Below the pieces are notes generated by a model. The model did no database searches, had not been told where the DNA came from, and saw nothing but the letters and a program-made list of their open reading frames with translations. A program made the translations under genes and the position numbers. DNA of 64,000 nucleotides from Clostridia bacterium. Its GTDB lineage: Bacteria > Bacillota > Clostridia > UBA1381. The stretch is taken from the NCBI GenBank assembly GCA_017551095.1, contig JAFZMQ010000029.1, positions 44,787-108,786 on the forward strand, given 5' to 3'. Of this stretch, positions 18,311-27,354 are shown piece by piece. How positions within the stretch are numbered: the stretch's first letter is position 1; every line of letters starts with the position of its first letter.

Positions 18311-19930
18311 TTATTTCCCGTTTTGCCATTTTTTGCTCACTTTGTCACTTCTTTTCGGCTTTTTCGTTTTTAAGTATTCCGGCCGCCGTTCCGTTTTCCA
18401 TACAGGCGGCACAAAAAGGGCATTTTTTAAAAGCTCATTTCCCGGCAAGGGCGACAAAAACGGGATCCCGAAGCTCGTACTTCCTGCTATCAGGACGGCA
18501 TAGGTGAATATTCCCAAGGCTATTCCAAAAAAACCGAAAGATGCTCCAATCAAGACAAAAAGCAGTTTTAAAATGCGATAACTCCAACTTAAAGAATAGT
18601 CCGCCGTCGCAAAAGATCCTATACCGGTGAGAGAAATTATGATAATCATAATAGGGCTTACTATCTTTGCAGACACCGCCGCCTGCCCCAATATAAGACC
18701 ACCAACGATTCCCAAAACCGAGCCTATGGGGTTTGGCATTCTTATTCCTGCCTCGCGTATCATTTCAAAGGAAAAGTCCATTAACAACAGTTCAATAACG
18801 CTTGGAAAAGGCACATTTTGCCTTGATGCACTTATTGCATACAGAAGATATGTGGGAAGCATTTCCGAGTGATATAGCGTTATTGCTAAAAATACACCCG
18901 GCAGCAATACAGAAATTAGTGCCGCAACAAGTCGCAGTACCCGTGACATATTTGCAAAATTTGTTCTTAAATACGCATCAGACGCACCGTGCATCATCTC
19001 ATAAGCATTTGTCGGCAAAATCAACGCTCGCGAGCTTCCGCTCAAAATTATTGCAACACGCCCCTCGGAAATCGCCCGCGCCACTCTGTCCGGGCGTTCG
19101 GTCGCAAGAATATGCCCCGTTATCATTAGAGGGTTTTCCTCTATCAGCATTGAAATTTCTTCTATTGAAATTACATAATCAACCGAGATTCCGCTTATTC
19201 TACGCCTTATTTCCCCGATAAGCGTACTGTTTGCAACATCTTTTAAGTACATCATCACGCCCTGAGTTTTTGAAACATTCCCTACCGCAATTTTTTCACA
19301 AACAAGCTTTTCTGTCTTTAAAAACTTTCGGACTTGTGCCGAATTGCCCCTTAGCATCTCTATAAATGCCTCTTGCGGACCGTATATTGACTGCTCATTT
19401 TTGGCTCTTTCAACACTTCTATGAGGCCAACCTTTAACGTCTGCACAGAAAGCACAATCTAATCCGTCTACAAAAACACCGCATCCGCCGAAATTTATCT
19501 CATCTATTGCGTCTTCAAATGTAGTCGCCTTTTTGACCTGATTGTGCGTTATAAGCATTTCCTCAATTCTATTTTCGCAGTACTTACCATTTTTTTCAAG
19601 GTACGGAAATTCCAAAAGCGGCTTTATTATACCGTCGTCTATCAATTTTGCGTCGCAAAGACCGTCATAAAACACCAAAAACGCTTTTGTTCCGCCCTTC
19701 AAACACATTTTCCTTATAACAACGTCGCTATTCTGCGGAAAATCAAACATTTTTTCTATTTGTTTTCTATTTTCTTCAATATTGTGCGAAATTTCCACCG
19801 CCATTTTATCCGAATGTTCCTTTCGCACATCATAAATAGGAGCACTTTCATCTTTTTTTAGCACAAACTGCTCCCTTTCGCTTTTATATTGATAAAGAAA
19901 ATATCTTTTTATGGTATCTGCAAAACTCAT
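18311..19930 (-). CDS. gerAA: Spore germination protein, GerAA/SpoVAF family
   Basis: A subunit of the germinant receptor, 539 residues. The N-terminal half is soluble; the membrane half begins near residue 330. Family stretches include SEGRVAIILSGSSRALILPT and the later GIRMPNPIGSVLG. First gene of the ger operon (AA-AB-AC-small protein). A possible spore-type -35 (TGAATA) lies upstream on the minus strand but no convincing matching -10 was found. Confidence 0.9.
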   Translation of the reverse strand: MSFADTIKRYFLYQYKSEREQFVLKKDESAPIYDVRKEHSDKMAVEISHNIEENRKQIEKMFDFPQNSDVVIRKMCLKGGTKAFLVFYDGLCDAKLIDDGIIKPLLEFPYLEKNGKYCENRIEEMLITHNQVKKATTFEDAIDEINFGGCGVFVDGLDCAFCADVKGWPHRSVERAKNEQSIYGPQEAFIEMLRGNSAQVRKFLKTEKLVCEKIAVGNVSKTQGVMMYLKDVANSTLIGEIRRRISGISVDYVISIEEISMLIEENPLMITGHILATERPDRVARAISEGRVAIILSGSSRALILPTNAYEMMHGASDAYLRTNFANMSRVLRLVAALISVLLPGVFLAITLYHSEMLPTYLLYAISASRQNVPFPSVIELLLMDFSFEMIREAGIRMPNPIGSVLGIVGGLILGQAAVSAKIVSPIMIIIISLTGIGSFATADYSLSWSYRILKLLFVLIGASFGFFGIALGIFTYAVLIAGSTSFGIPFLSPLPGNELLKNALFVPPVWKTERRPEYLKTKKPKRSDKVSKKWQNGK

Positions 19931-20001
19931 ATATCCCTCAACCTTTTGTTTCTTAATATATTTTTTCCACTTTTGTCAAAAATATTCAAAAATTCCAAAA
20001 A

Positions 20002-20017
20002 TGTTTCACGTGAAACA
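20002..20017. promoter_or_regulatory. parS site 2 (ParB/Spo0J binding)
   Basis: Second exact TGTTTCACGTGAAACA, in the divergent gerAA-parA spacer and abutting the parA promoter. ParB loading here may also affect parAB transcription. Confidence 0.95.
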
Positions 20018-20045
20018 TTTACTTTTTATTTTTTTGTGATATAAT
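20018..20045 (+). promoter_or_regulatory. Promoter of parAB
   Basis: Extended -10 TGATATAAT (hexamer 20040-20045) with a weak -35 (TTTACT, 20018-20023, 16-bp spacer). The -35 region touches parS site 2. Confidence 0.6.
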
Positions 20046-20078
20046 ATAGTAGTAATTTTCTGAGAACGGGGAGTTGTT

Positions 20079-20846
20079 ATGGGAAAAATTATTGCTGTTT
20101 CCAATCAAAAAGGCGGAGTAGGCAAGACAACCACTGCCGTAAACCTTGCGGCTTGTCTTGCATATAAGGGCAAAAAGGTCCTTCTTGTAGATTGTGACCC
20201 GCAAGGTAATGCCACCTCCGGCGTCGGCATAGAAAAAAGCGAAATAAAGCTTTCGGTTTACGATTGTCTTGCGGACAAAAAGAAAATAAAATCTGCCGTT
20301 TTAAAAACAAAAACAGGGGGACTATCGGTAATTCCGTCACTTCCCGCACTTTCTGCGGCAGAAGTCGAACTTGCCGGCGAGGATAACAGAGAGCAGTTTT
20401 TGAAAAATGCACTTTCCTCTGTTTCGGGCGATTATGACTTTATAATCATTGATTCACCACCTGCACTCGGTATGCTCACAATTAACATTATGACGGCTGC
20501 GGACAGCGTTTTAATCCCGATTCAGTGCGAATATTTCTCATTAGAGGGGCTTTCGCAAATGGTCAGCTCAATAAAATACATACGCAATTCCTTTAATAAA
20601 AACCTCGAAATTGAGGGCATTTTAGCAACGATGTTTGATTCCCGAACTAACCTTTCAAAGCAGGTTTTAGAAGAGGTAAAAACGCATTTCGGCGATAAGG
20701 TTTTCAAAACGCAAATTCCCCGAACCGTGCGGCTTTCCGAAGCTCCCAGCTACGGTCAGCCGATTATAAAATATGATATTACTTCAAAGGGTGCTGATGC
20801 ATATTTTGCTTTGGCCCGGGAAGTTATAAAGAATAACAAGGGGTGA
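20079..20846 (+). CDS. parA: Chromosome-partitioning ATPase ParA/Soj
   Basis: Walker ATPase that works with ParB-parS to segregate origins and, in Bacillus, controls DnaA activity. The 255-residue protein has the deviant Walker A KGGVGKTT (residues 11-18), DCDPQGN and the Walker B IIIDSPPAL. No N-terminal HTH domain, as in chromosomal ParA. Ribosome site GGGGAG; parB follows 4 bp later. Confidence 0.96.
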   Translation: MGKIIAVSNQKGGVGKTTTAVNLAACLAYKGKKVLLVDCDPQGNATSGVGIEKSEIKLSVYDCLADKKKIKSAVLKTKTGGLSVIPSLPALSAAEVELAGEDNREQFLKNALSSVSGDYDFIIIDSPPALGMLTINIMTAADSVLIPIQCEYFSLEGLSQMVSSIKYIRNSFNKNLEIEGILATMFDSRTNLSKQVLEEVKTHFGDKVFKTQIPRTVRLSEAPSYGQPIIKYDITSKGADAYFALAREVIKNNKG

Positions 20847-20850
20847 TTAT

Positions 20851-21699
20851 ATGGCAAAAAAAGGCTTGGGCAAGGGACTTGACGCCCTTTTTGCAGAGGA
20901 TATACAAAAGGACGGCATAACCGAATTAAAGATTACGGATGTTATGCCTAACAAAAATCAGCCAAGGGAAAGATTTGATGAAGAAGCACTTTCGGCACTA
21001 ACCGAATCCATAAAAGAATACGGGGTAATCCAGCCGATAGTTGTAACTAAATCTGATAAAGGCTATAAAATCGTAGCGGGGGAACGCCGCTGGCGCGCTG
21101 CAAAAGCCGCAGGTTTAAAAACAATCCCGTCCGTTATCCGCGAATATGACGCACGGACAGTAACAGAAGTCGCCCTTGTAGAAAACTTGCAAAGAGAGGA
21201 CTTAAATCCGCTTGAAATTGCCGAAGGCTATCGCTCACTGATGGACGAATACGGACTTACACAAGAGGAAATAAGCGGAAGGCTTGGCAAAAGCCGAAGT
21301 GCTGTTGCAAACTCTTTGCGACTTTTAAATCTTGATGGTTACACAAAAACGCGGCTTATTGCGTGCGAAATAACCGAGGGACATGCCCGTGCGGCTCTTT
21401 CGCTTCCGACAGGACCCGTCCGTGAATTTTTCATAAACAGAATTGTTGACCAAGGGCTTAATGTGCGTCAGGCGGAGCTTTTTGCAAAGGAGCTTTCAAA
21501 AACACCGACGCATAAAAAGGAAGATTCTTCGGTATCTGCATATAAGATTGAGCTTGACCGCATATGCTCACGCTTGGAGCAGAAGTTTGGCACAAAGGTC
21601 AGCTTTTCGGGAACTCAAAAAAAAGGCAAAATTGTGTTTGAATACTATGGAAACGACGATTTGGAACGGCTTTTAAACCTTTTGGAACGGAGGAAATAA
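20851..21699 (+). CDS. parB: Chromosome-partitioning protein ParB/Spo0J
   Basis: CTP-dependent clamp that loads at parS. The 282-residue protein opens with the ParA-stimulating KKGLGKGLDALF, carries the CTPase motifs GERRWRAAK and ENLQRED, a central helix-turn-helix (GLTQEEISGRLGKSRSAVANS) and a C-terminal dimerisation domain. Its two target sites lie 0.8 and 2.5 kb upstream. Confidence 0.96.
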   Translation: MAKKGLGKGLDALFAEDIQKDGITELKITDVMPNKNQPRERFDEEALSALTESIKEYGVIQPIVVTKSDKGYKIVAGERRWRAAKAAGLKTIPSVIREYDARTVTEVALVENLQREDLNPLEIAEGYRSLMDEYGLTQEEISGRLGKSRSAVANSLRLLNLDGYTKTRLIACEITEGHARAALSLPTGPVREFFINRIVDQGLNVRQAELFAKELSKTPTHKKEDSSVSAYKIELDRICSRLEQKFGTKVSFSGTQKKGKIVFEYYGNDDLERLLNLLERRK

Positions 21700-21700
21700 G

Positions 21701-22141
21701 ATGACTCTAAAAAATGACGACAATAAATCTCTACTTATGTATACTTCGCTTATTTTTGCCGTTGCAATAGTAATGATAATTGTTTCCTTTTTCGCACAGA
21801 CGCATCTTGACAGATCCAGACCTAACGAAATTGATATGGAAAAAGTCGATTTGTCAAATAAGGCGGCACAGGTAAGTGAAGAAAATATGCAGCTTGTAGA
21901 GCTTAACAAGACATTAAAGGATACAAATAATTCTCTTGCGGCGGAAAATGAGGACTTAAAAGCCCAGCTTGACTCTTTGCAAAAAGAAAACAAGGCATAT
22001 GCAGACCTTATTGTTGTTTCGGAAAAGCTTTTGGGTGGCAACAAACGCCTGGCCAGGACGCTTTTAGAAAACATTTTTACGGAAGATTTAACAAAAGAAC
22101 AAAAAGACATTTATGACAGATTAGTTAAAAAAACAGAATAA
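21701..22141 (+). CDS. Unknown membrane-anchored coiled-coil protein
   Basis: Not recognised by family. The 146-residue protein has one membrane segment (about residues 11-33) followed by a long coiled coil (about 55-105; repeated Glu/Leu/Asn heptads such as LVELNKTLKDTNNSLAAENE) and a short basic tail. It starts one base after the parB stop with a GGAGG site in the end of parB, so it is translated with parAB. A link to the cell pole, division or ParB is only inferred from position. Its TAA stop codon is the first base triplet of repeat copy C. Confidence 0.75.
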   Translation: MTLKNDDNKSLLMYTSLIFAVAIVMIIVSFFAQTHLDRSRPNEIDMEKVDLSNKAAQVSEENMQLVELNKTLKDTNNSLAAENEDLKAQLDSLQKENKAYADLIVVSEKLLGGNKRLARTLLENIFTEDLTKEQKDIYDRLVKKTE

Positions 22142-22190
22142 GTCTGAATGAACTTGCCCATCTCACCACTTTTTTGCAACGGGCGGTGCA
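22139..22190 (+). repeat. Palindromic dispersed repeat, copy C (truncated)
   Basis: Begins at the TAA stop codon of the preceding gene and runs TAAGTCTGAATGAACTTGCC on to GGGCGGTGCA, matching the first half of copy B at 61909-62016. Homology is lost after about 50 bp, so the right arm is missing. Confidence 0.65.
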
Positions 22191-22231
22191 ATAAATATTA
22201 GTCAAAAAACAAAATAAAAGAGGGAAGAAAA

Positions 22232-23497
22232 ATGATTGACATTAAAATTTTAAGAACAGAGCCTGACAGAATAAGAGAGGCTTTAAAGAACAGAAACAAC
22301 GACCTTGACATAGCTCCTGCTATTTCGCTCGACGCGAAAAGACGCAGTCTTTTGGTTGAGGTTGAAAAAATGAAGGCAACCCAAAACGAAATATCCAAAA
22401 AAATTCCGCTCATGAAAAAGGCGGGTGAGGATACATCACAGATTTTTGCCGAAATGAAAACACTTTCAAATGAAATAAAAGAGCGTGATGCCGAGGTTTC
22501 GCAGATTGATGACGAGCTTAAAAACTTTATGCTCCGCATACCAAATATCCCGTCGTCAAAATCTCCGATAGGCGTTGACGATTCCGAAAACAAGGAAATC
22601 CGCCGTTGGTCCGAGCCGAGAAAGTTTGATTTTGAGGCAAAGGCCCACTGGGATATCGGAACAGGGCTTGACATTCTTGACTTTGACAGGGGTGCAAAGA
22701 TTGCCGGTACACGCTTTACCGTCTATAAAGGGCTTGGAGCAAGGCTTGAACGCAGCGTTATCCAATACTTTTTAAATACGCACACAGAAAACGGCTACAC
22801 CGAGATTTTCCCGCCATATATGGTAAACAGGGCATCAATGACAGGCACAGGTCAGCTCCCCAAATTCGAAGAAGATGCGTTTAAGGTTGCAAATAACGGC
22901 TATTTCTTAATTCCTACGGCAGAAGTTCCCGTTACAAATCTGCACCGTGACGAGATTTTGGAAAGCAAAAAACTTCCTATAAAATACTGTGCATATTCTG
23001 CTTGTTTCAGAGCCGAGGCAGGTTCTGCCGGGCGTGACACAAGGGGGCTTATCCGTCAGCATCAGTTTAACAAGGTGGAGCTTGTTAAATTTGTAAATCC
23101 CGAAAACTCCTATGATGAGCTTGAATCACTTACAAATGACGCAGAAAAGCTTTTGCAAGGGCTTAACATTCCTTACAGAGTGGTATGTCTTTCTACGGGC
23201 GACCTGGGCTTTTCATCTGCTTGTACCTATGATATTGAGGTTTGGATGCCAAGCTATAACAGATATGTGGAGATTTCCTCTTGCTCAAACTTTGAGGACT
23301 ATCAGGCGCGTCGTGCAAATATCCGTTTTAAAGATGAAGCTGATGGAAAAATACGGTTTGTGCATACACTGAACGGCTCAGGTCTTGCCGTCGGCAGAAC
23401 CGTTGCCGCAATTTTGGAAAATTACCAAAACGCCGACGGAACAGTAACCGTTCCTGACGCACTCGTTCCTTATATGAATACCGACATAATAAAATAA
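22232..23497 (+). CDS. serS: Seryl-tRNA synthetase
   Basis: Class II synthetase charging tRNA-Ser, 421 residues. The N-terminal coiled-coil arm (about residues 30-100) grips the long variable arm of tRNA-Ser. Motif 2 ([20 protein letters not shown]) and motif 3 ([19 protein letters not shown]) are intact. No T-box leader is visible upstream; the spacer is occupied by repeat copy C. Ribosome site GAGGGAAG. Confidence 0.97.
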   Translation: MIDIKILRTEPDRIREALKNRNNDLDIAPAISLDAKRRSLLVEVEKMKATQNEISKKIPLMKKAGEDTSQIFAEMKTLSNEIKERDAEVSQIDDELKNFMLRIPNIPSSKSPIGVDDSENKEIRRWSEPRKFDFEAKAHWDIGTGLDILDFDRGAKIAGTRFTVYKGLGARLERSVIQYFLNTHTENGYTEIFPPYMVNRASMTGTGQLPKFEEDAFKVANNGYFLIPTAEVPVTNLHRDEILESKKLPIKYCAYSACFRAEAGSAGRDTRGLIRQHQFNKVELVKFVNPENSYDELESLTNDAEKLLQGLNIPYRVVCLSTGDLGFSSACTYDIEVWMPSYNRYVEISSCSNFEDYQARRANIRFKDEADGKIRFVHTLNGSGLAVGRTVAAILENYQNADGTVTVPDALVPYMNTDIIK

Positions 23498-23499
23498 TT

Positions 23500-23524
23500 G
23501 CAGACCTCGTCTGCTTTTATTTTT
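23500..23524 (+). terminator. Terminator after serS
   Basis: GCAGAC / GTCTGC stem with a 3-base loop followed by TTTTATTTTT. Confidence 0.8.
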
Positions 23525-23952
23525 AGAGATATATATTTTGGATTTTTTCAATGGCAAAATTGCACAAACTTATAATTTTTAAAGATTTTAATTATAAGAT
23601 ATTATGTAAACCAATGAATATTTTTATCCACACCGTTAAATTTCTGATTTTAATAAAAATTGCCCTGTTTTGCGTGGTTTTTTGGAGTTATCCATCTTAT
23701 CCACAGGGTTATCCCTCTAATTTGAAGGATGGAAAAGTGGCATTACTGCGTGATTGAGGAAAAATTCATTGGTTTACAAAAATTTATTTCCATTTTTCCT
23801 CTTTTTGTCAAAATTTTTGTGGAATTTTGTCGGATTTTTTTCTGTCGTCACAAAAAAACGACGGTTTTATGCCACTATTTGCCAACAGGCAAGTTATCCA
23901 CAGGTGTGGATAGAAGTTGTATAGATGAATTTTTATGCATGAGAGGATTTTT
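23525..23952. other. DnaA-box cluster in a 430-bp non-coding spacer (possible origin module or DnaA titration site)
   Basis: No gene is seen between serS and trmK. The spacer holds three perfect DnaA boxes TTATCCACA (23624-23632, 23697-23705, 23894-23902), the near-boxes TTATCCATC (23688-23696) and TTATCCCTC (23709-23717), and an opposed CTATCCACA (23905-23913, minus) facing the last perfect one. The left 110 bp are very AT-rich. No DnaA-trio run follows any box here, unlike the dnaA-dnaN spacer. Confidence 0.7.
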
Positions 23953-24621
23953 ATGATTACGCCACGGCTTCAAATGATTTTAAATAATGTATCGTCCGGC
24001 TCGGTTGCCGATATAGGCACCGACCACGCTTATGTCCCAATTGAACTTGCAAAACGGGGCATACGGGTTATTGCGACCGATATAAACCGCGGTCCGTTAT
24101 CGGCGGCAGAGCGAAATGTCCGAAAAAACGGGGTAACCGTTCAGCTTTTGTCGGGCAGCGGTCTGTCACCCTTGCAAAAGGGCGATGCCGAGGAAATTAT
24201 AATTGCCGGTATGGGCGGCGAACTGATTGAAAAAATCATCTCCTGCGATATTGAAAAAGCGTATTCCGCCCGGCTTTTATTGCAGCCTATGAGTTGTCAG
24301 GCGGAGCTTAGAAAGTTTTTGCTCTCAAACGGATTTGTAATAGAAAAGGAAGATCTGGCGGTTGAGGGGCATAAGGTTTACAATCTCATTATCGCAAAAT
24401 CAGGCGTTTCGTCAGCTCCTGCTGCGGAAATCGACCTGCATCTGCCGCCAAGCCTGTATAATCACCCGCTTTTTCCCATGCTTCTTGCAAAAAAAGAGCG
24501 TGAGTTTACCAAACAGTTTAACGGGCTGTCACGGAGCAAAAACAAGGACTTTGACGAGCTAAAACGGCTTAATATGTTACTTTCCGATATACAAAAACTA
24601 AAAGAAAGGAACGGGCTTTAA
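23953..24621 (+). CDS. trmK: tRNA (adenine(22)-N1)-methyltransferase
   Basis: SAM-dependent methyltransferase making m1A22 in tRNA, TrmK/YqfN family; 222 residues. The SAM motif SVADIGTDHAYVPIELAKRG is near residue 16, ATDINRG follows, and IIIAGMGGELI is the family signature. The ATG at 23953 has GAGAGG upstream. Neighbouring nif3-like gene matches the conserved yqfN-yqfO pair of Firmicutes. Confidence 0.9.
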   Translation: MITPRLQMILNNVSSGSVADIGTDHAYVPIELAKRGIRVIATDINRGPLSAAERNVRKNGVTVQLLSGSGLSPLQKGDAEEIIIAGMGGELIEKIISCDIEKAYSARLLLQPMSCQAELRKFLLSNGFVIEKEDLAVEGHKVYNLIIAKSGVSSAPAAEIDLHLPPSLYNHPLFPMLLAKKEREFTKQFNGLSRSKNKDFDELKRLNMLLSDIQKLKERNGL

Positions 24622-24624
24622 TTT

Positions 24625-25383
24625 ATGAAACTGAATGATATTATAGCGCTTATTGAGCGGGAATTTCCGCTTTCAGATGCTTATGAATGGGACAACTGCG
24701 GACTTTTACTGGGCGACAGGGAATGGGAAATAAAAACCGTTTTGCTTTCTCTTGATGTAAATAATGCGGTTTTAGCGGAGGCAAAGGCGAAAAATTCCGA
24801 CCTGATTTTGTCGCATCACCCCATACTTTTTGACGGAACAAAGCGAATTGACGCCAAAACGCCCGAGGGAAAACTCATTTTAGGGCTTTCGGAAAACAGA
24901 ATTGCGGTTTACTCGGCTCACACAAACTGTGATGTGGGCAAAAACGGTATAAATTCAAAACTTGCCGGGCTTTTCGGGCTTTGTGATGTAGAGAATTTAG
25001 AGGAAAACGGTCTGGGCAGAATAGGAAATTTGAAAGCTCCCATGAGCTTTGCCGATTTTGCTATCCTCACAAAGAAAACGCTAAAAACGCCGTTTGTGCG
25101 TGTTTGCGGCGACAAAACGGCGTATGTCAGCCGTGTTGCCGTGGCTTCGGGGGCATCTTCCGACTCCATTCCGACGGCAATCGAAAAGGGTGCGGATGTT
25201 ATCGTAACAGGGGATATGAAGTACCACGATATGATAAATTACAGCGAAATGGGAATTTTCATTGTTGATGCGGGACATTACCCTACCGAAATTGCCGTTA
25301 TTGACATTTTTGAGAATATTTTAAAGGATTGTGGTCTTAACCTCATAAAATCCAAAAATCCCGATATTTTTGAGTTTATATAA
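24625..25383 (+). CDS. Nif3-like dinuclear metal-centre protein
   Basis: Member of the Nif3/YqfO (DUF34) family, a toroidal hexamer with two metal ions per subunit; biochemical role unsettled, often annotated as GTP cyclohydrolase 1 type 2 homologue. The 252-residue protein shows metal ligands in LSHHPILFDG, YSAHTNCDV and the C-terminal DAGHYPTE. It is the short form without the inserted central domain. Starts 3 bp after trmK. Confidence 0.9.
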   Translation: MKLNDIIALIEREFPLSDAYEWDNCGLLLGDREWEIKTVLLSLDVNNAVLAEAKAKNSDLILSHHPILFDGTKRIDAKTPEGKLILGLSENRIAVYSAHTNCDVGKNGINSKLAGLFGLCDVENLEENGLGRIGNLKAPMSFADFAILTKKTLKTPFVRVCGDKTAYVSRVAVASGASSDSIPTAIEKGADVIVTGDMKYHDMINYSEMGIFIVDAGHYPTEIAVIDIFENILKDCGLNLIKSKNPDIFEFI

Positions 25384-25404
25384 TTTAAAAAGGAGCAGAT
25401 GATT

Positions 25405-26652
25405 ATGACAGATATAATTTTAATCGCTATTTCTTCTGTTATTTTGATTTTTGTTGTCGTTCTCGCCCTGAAAAAATCGGGGGACTCCAAGTCTGCGGAA
25501 ACGCTCCGTCTTTTAGGCGATATGATTGCACAAAATCAAAAAAATACCGACGAATATCAGTCCAAAAAATTCAGTGAAATTGACAAAAACATAACCGAAA
25601 AGCAATCGGAAATGAACAAGGCGGTTGTGGATAGCCTGAACGCTATGGAAACGCGGTTTAAAACCTTTGAGCAGACTAATGAGCAAAAGCTCGACTCAAT
25701 GCGTGAGCTTATCTCAAAAAGCCTTTTAAAAATGCAGGAGGACAACTCCAAAAAGCTGGAAGAAATGCGTCAAACTGTTGATGAAAAGCTCCAAAAATCG
25801 CTTGAAGAAAATATGGCAAAATCATTTAAGATGGTAAGTGAGCGGTTGGAGCAGGTATATAAAGGTCTTGGCGAAATGCAAACCCTGGCAGTCGGCGTAG
25901 GCGACCTGAAAAAAGTCCTTTCAAATGTGAAAACTCGCGGAATTTTAGGCGAAATCCAGCTCGGTGCAATTCTAAAAGAAATCCTGTCCCCCGAGCAGTA
26001 TGACGAAAACGCCGTAACCGTTCCCGATAGCCGAAATCCCGTTGAATTTGCGGTAAAAATGCCGAGCGGGGACGGATTTGTCTATCTTCCTATCGACTCA
26101 AAGTTTCCCGCAGACGCATTTTACGACCTGCAATCCGCATATGATTCAGGCGACAGCGAGATGATAAAAGCCTCTTTAAACACGCTTTTGTCAAGGATAA
26201 AAGTCTTTGCAAAGGATATTCACGACAAGTATATTGAGCCTCCGTATACAACCGATTTTGCGATAATGTTCCTGCCCTTTGAGGGACTTTATGCAGAAGT
26301 TGTAAATCAGGGAATGATTGAGATTTTGCAGAATACATATAAAGTAATAGTTGCAGGACCAAGCACAATGGCGGCACTTTTAAATTCGCTTCAGATGGGC
26401 TTTAAAACTCTTGCTATCCAGAAACGGAGCGTCGAAGTCTGGAACATTCTTGCGTCGGTAAAAACCGAGTTTGACAAGTTTGGTGACGCACTCGCGGCAA
26501 CACAGACAAGAATTGAACAGGCAAATAAGGAGCTTGATAAGCTCGTCGGCGTGAGAACAAGAGCAATCCGGAGAAAACTAAAAGCGGTTGAGTTAATGGA
26601 ATCTCCCGATATTGCGTTTTTAGAGTCGGATTTGGAGCCCGGTGATGACTGA
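25405..26652 (+). CDS. rmuC: RmuC-family protein
   Basis: RmuC family, linked in E. coli to limiting recombination at inverted repeats; nuclease-like fold. The 415-residue protein has an N-terminal membrane helix, a coiled coil (about residues 30-145), then the RmuC domain with the conserved NVKTRGILGEIQLGAIL and YLPIDSKFPADAFYDL. The ATG at 25405 was chosen because it gives a 9-bp spacing to AGGAG; the ATG at 25399 is too close. Confidence 0.88.
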   Translation: MTDIILIAISSVILIFVVVLALKKSGDSKSAETLRLLGDMIAQNQKNTDEYQSKKFSEIDKNITEKQSEMNKAVVDSLNAMETRFKTFEQTNEQKLDSMRELISKSLLKMQEDNSKKLEEMRQTVDEKLQKSLEENMAKSFKMVSERLEQVYKGLGEMQTLAVGVGDLKKVLSNVKTRGILGEIQLGAILKEILSPEQYDENAVTVPDSRNPVEFAVKMPSGDGFVYLPIDSKFPADAFYDLQSAYDSGDSEMIKASLNTLLSRIKVFAKDIHDKYIEPPYTTDFAIMFLPFEGLYAEVVNQGMIEILQNTYKVIVAGPSTMAALLNSLQMGFKTLAIQKRSVEVWNILASVKTEFDKFGDALAATQTRIEQANKELDKLVGVRTRAIRRKLKAVELMESPDIAFLESDLEPGDD

Positions 26653-26769
26653 TTTTTGGCATAAATCCGTCATTTTGTCAAATTATGTAACTTTTTTTTG
26701 TTAATTTTATAACAATTTTATTAAATTTTTAAATTTTTTGAAAAGAATATAGCATTTTTGGAATTGCCG

Positions 26770-26778
26770 TGCTATAAT
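26770..26778 (+). promoter_or_regulatory. Extended -10 promoter of hydCBA
   Basis: TGCTATAAT, 39 bp before the hydC start; no good -35 at the usual distance. The 164-bp spacer upstream is otherwise AT-rich and featureless. Confidence 0.6.
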
Positions 26779-26816
26779 TATAGTGACTTTTTGTGATTTT
26801 TTAAAGGAGGATACAA

Positions 26817-27308
26817 ATGAGCATTGCGACCATACCCTTTAAGGGTACAAAAGAACAGGAAGAAAAATTAAGAGAGGTAATTAAAAAGCATACCGGCGAA
26901 AACGGTGCCGTAATTCCCGTGCTTCACGAGGCACAGGACATTTACGGATATCTCCCGATTGAAGTGCAGAAAATCATTTCTGAGGGGCTTAATGTACCTC
27001 TTGCCGAGATTTACGGAATCGTAACTTTTTACACGCAGTTCTCCCTTTATCCAAAGGGTGAGTATGAGGTAAGCGTTTGCCTTGGTACTGCTTGTTATGT
27101 AAAAGGCTCGGGCACTATTATTGAGAAAATAAAGGAAAGGCTTGGCATTGATGTAGGTCAATGTACGGCTGACGGAAAGTTCTCGTTAAACGCAACCCGT
27201 TGTATCGGTGCGTGTGGTCTTGCCCCCGTTATGACGGTTAACGACGCGGTTTTCGGGCAGGTTACTCCTGCGGACCTTGATGATATTTTTGCAAAATATC
27301 AAGCTTAA
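26817..27308 (+). CDS. hydC: [FeFe] hydrogenase subunit HydC (NuoE-like)
   Basis: Smallest subunit of the NADH- and ferredoxin-linked electron-bifurcating hydrogenase; 163 residues. Thioredoxin-like [2Fe-2S] fold with four Cys in SVCLGTACYVKG and RCIGACGLAP. A full AAAGGAGG ribosome site precedes the ATG. First gene of hydC-hydB-hydA, the same order as in Thermotoga and many Clostridia. Confidence 0.93.
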   Translation: MSIATIPFKGTKEQEEKLREVIKKHTGENGAVIPVLHEAQDIYGYLPIEVQKIISEGLNVPLAEIYGIVTFYTQFSLYPKGEYEVSVCLGTACYVKGSGTIIEKIKERLGIDVGQCTADGKFSLNATRCIGACGLAPVMTVNDAVFGQVTPADLDDIFAKYQA

Positions 27309-27354
27309 AATCAGAAATTTATAGATAATATTTGCTTAATTTAGGAGGTAACTT

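Noticed and set aside
20046..20054. Short TAG TAG TAA run after the parA -10, resembling DnaA-trios
   Set aside because: Only three triplets and no DnaA box beside them; likely chance in AT-rich promoter DNA.
22142..22231. Possible T-box leader before serS
   Set aside because: The spacer is only 90 bp and is taken up by repeat copy C; no T-box sequence or terminator pair is visible.
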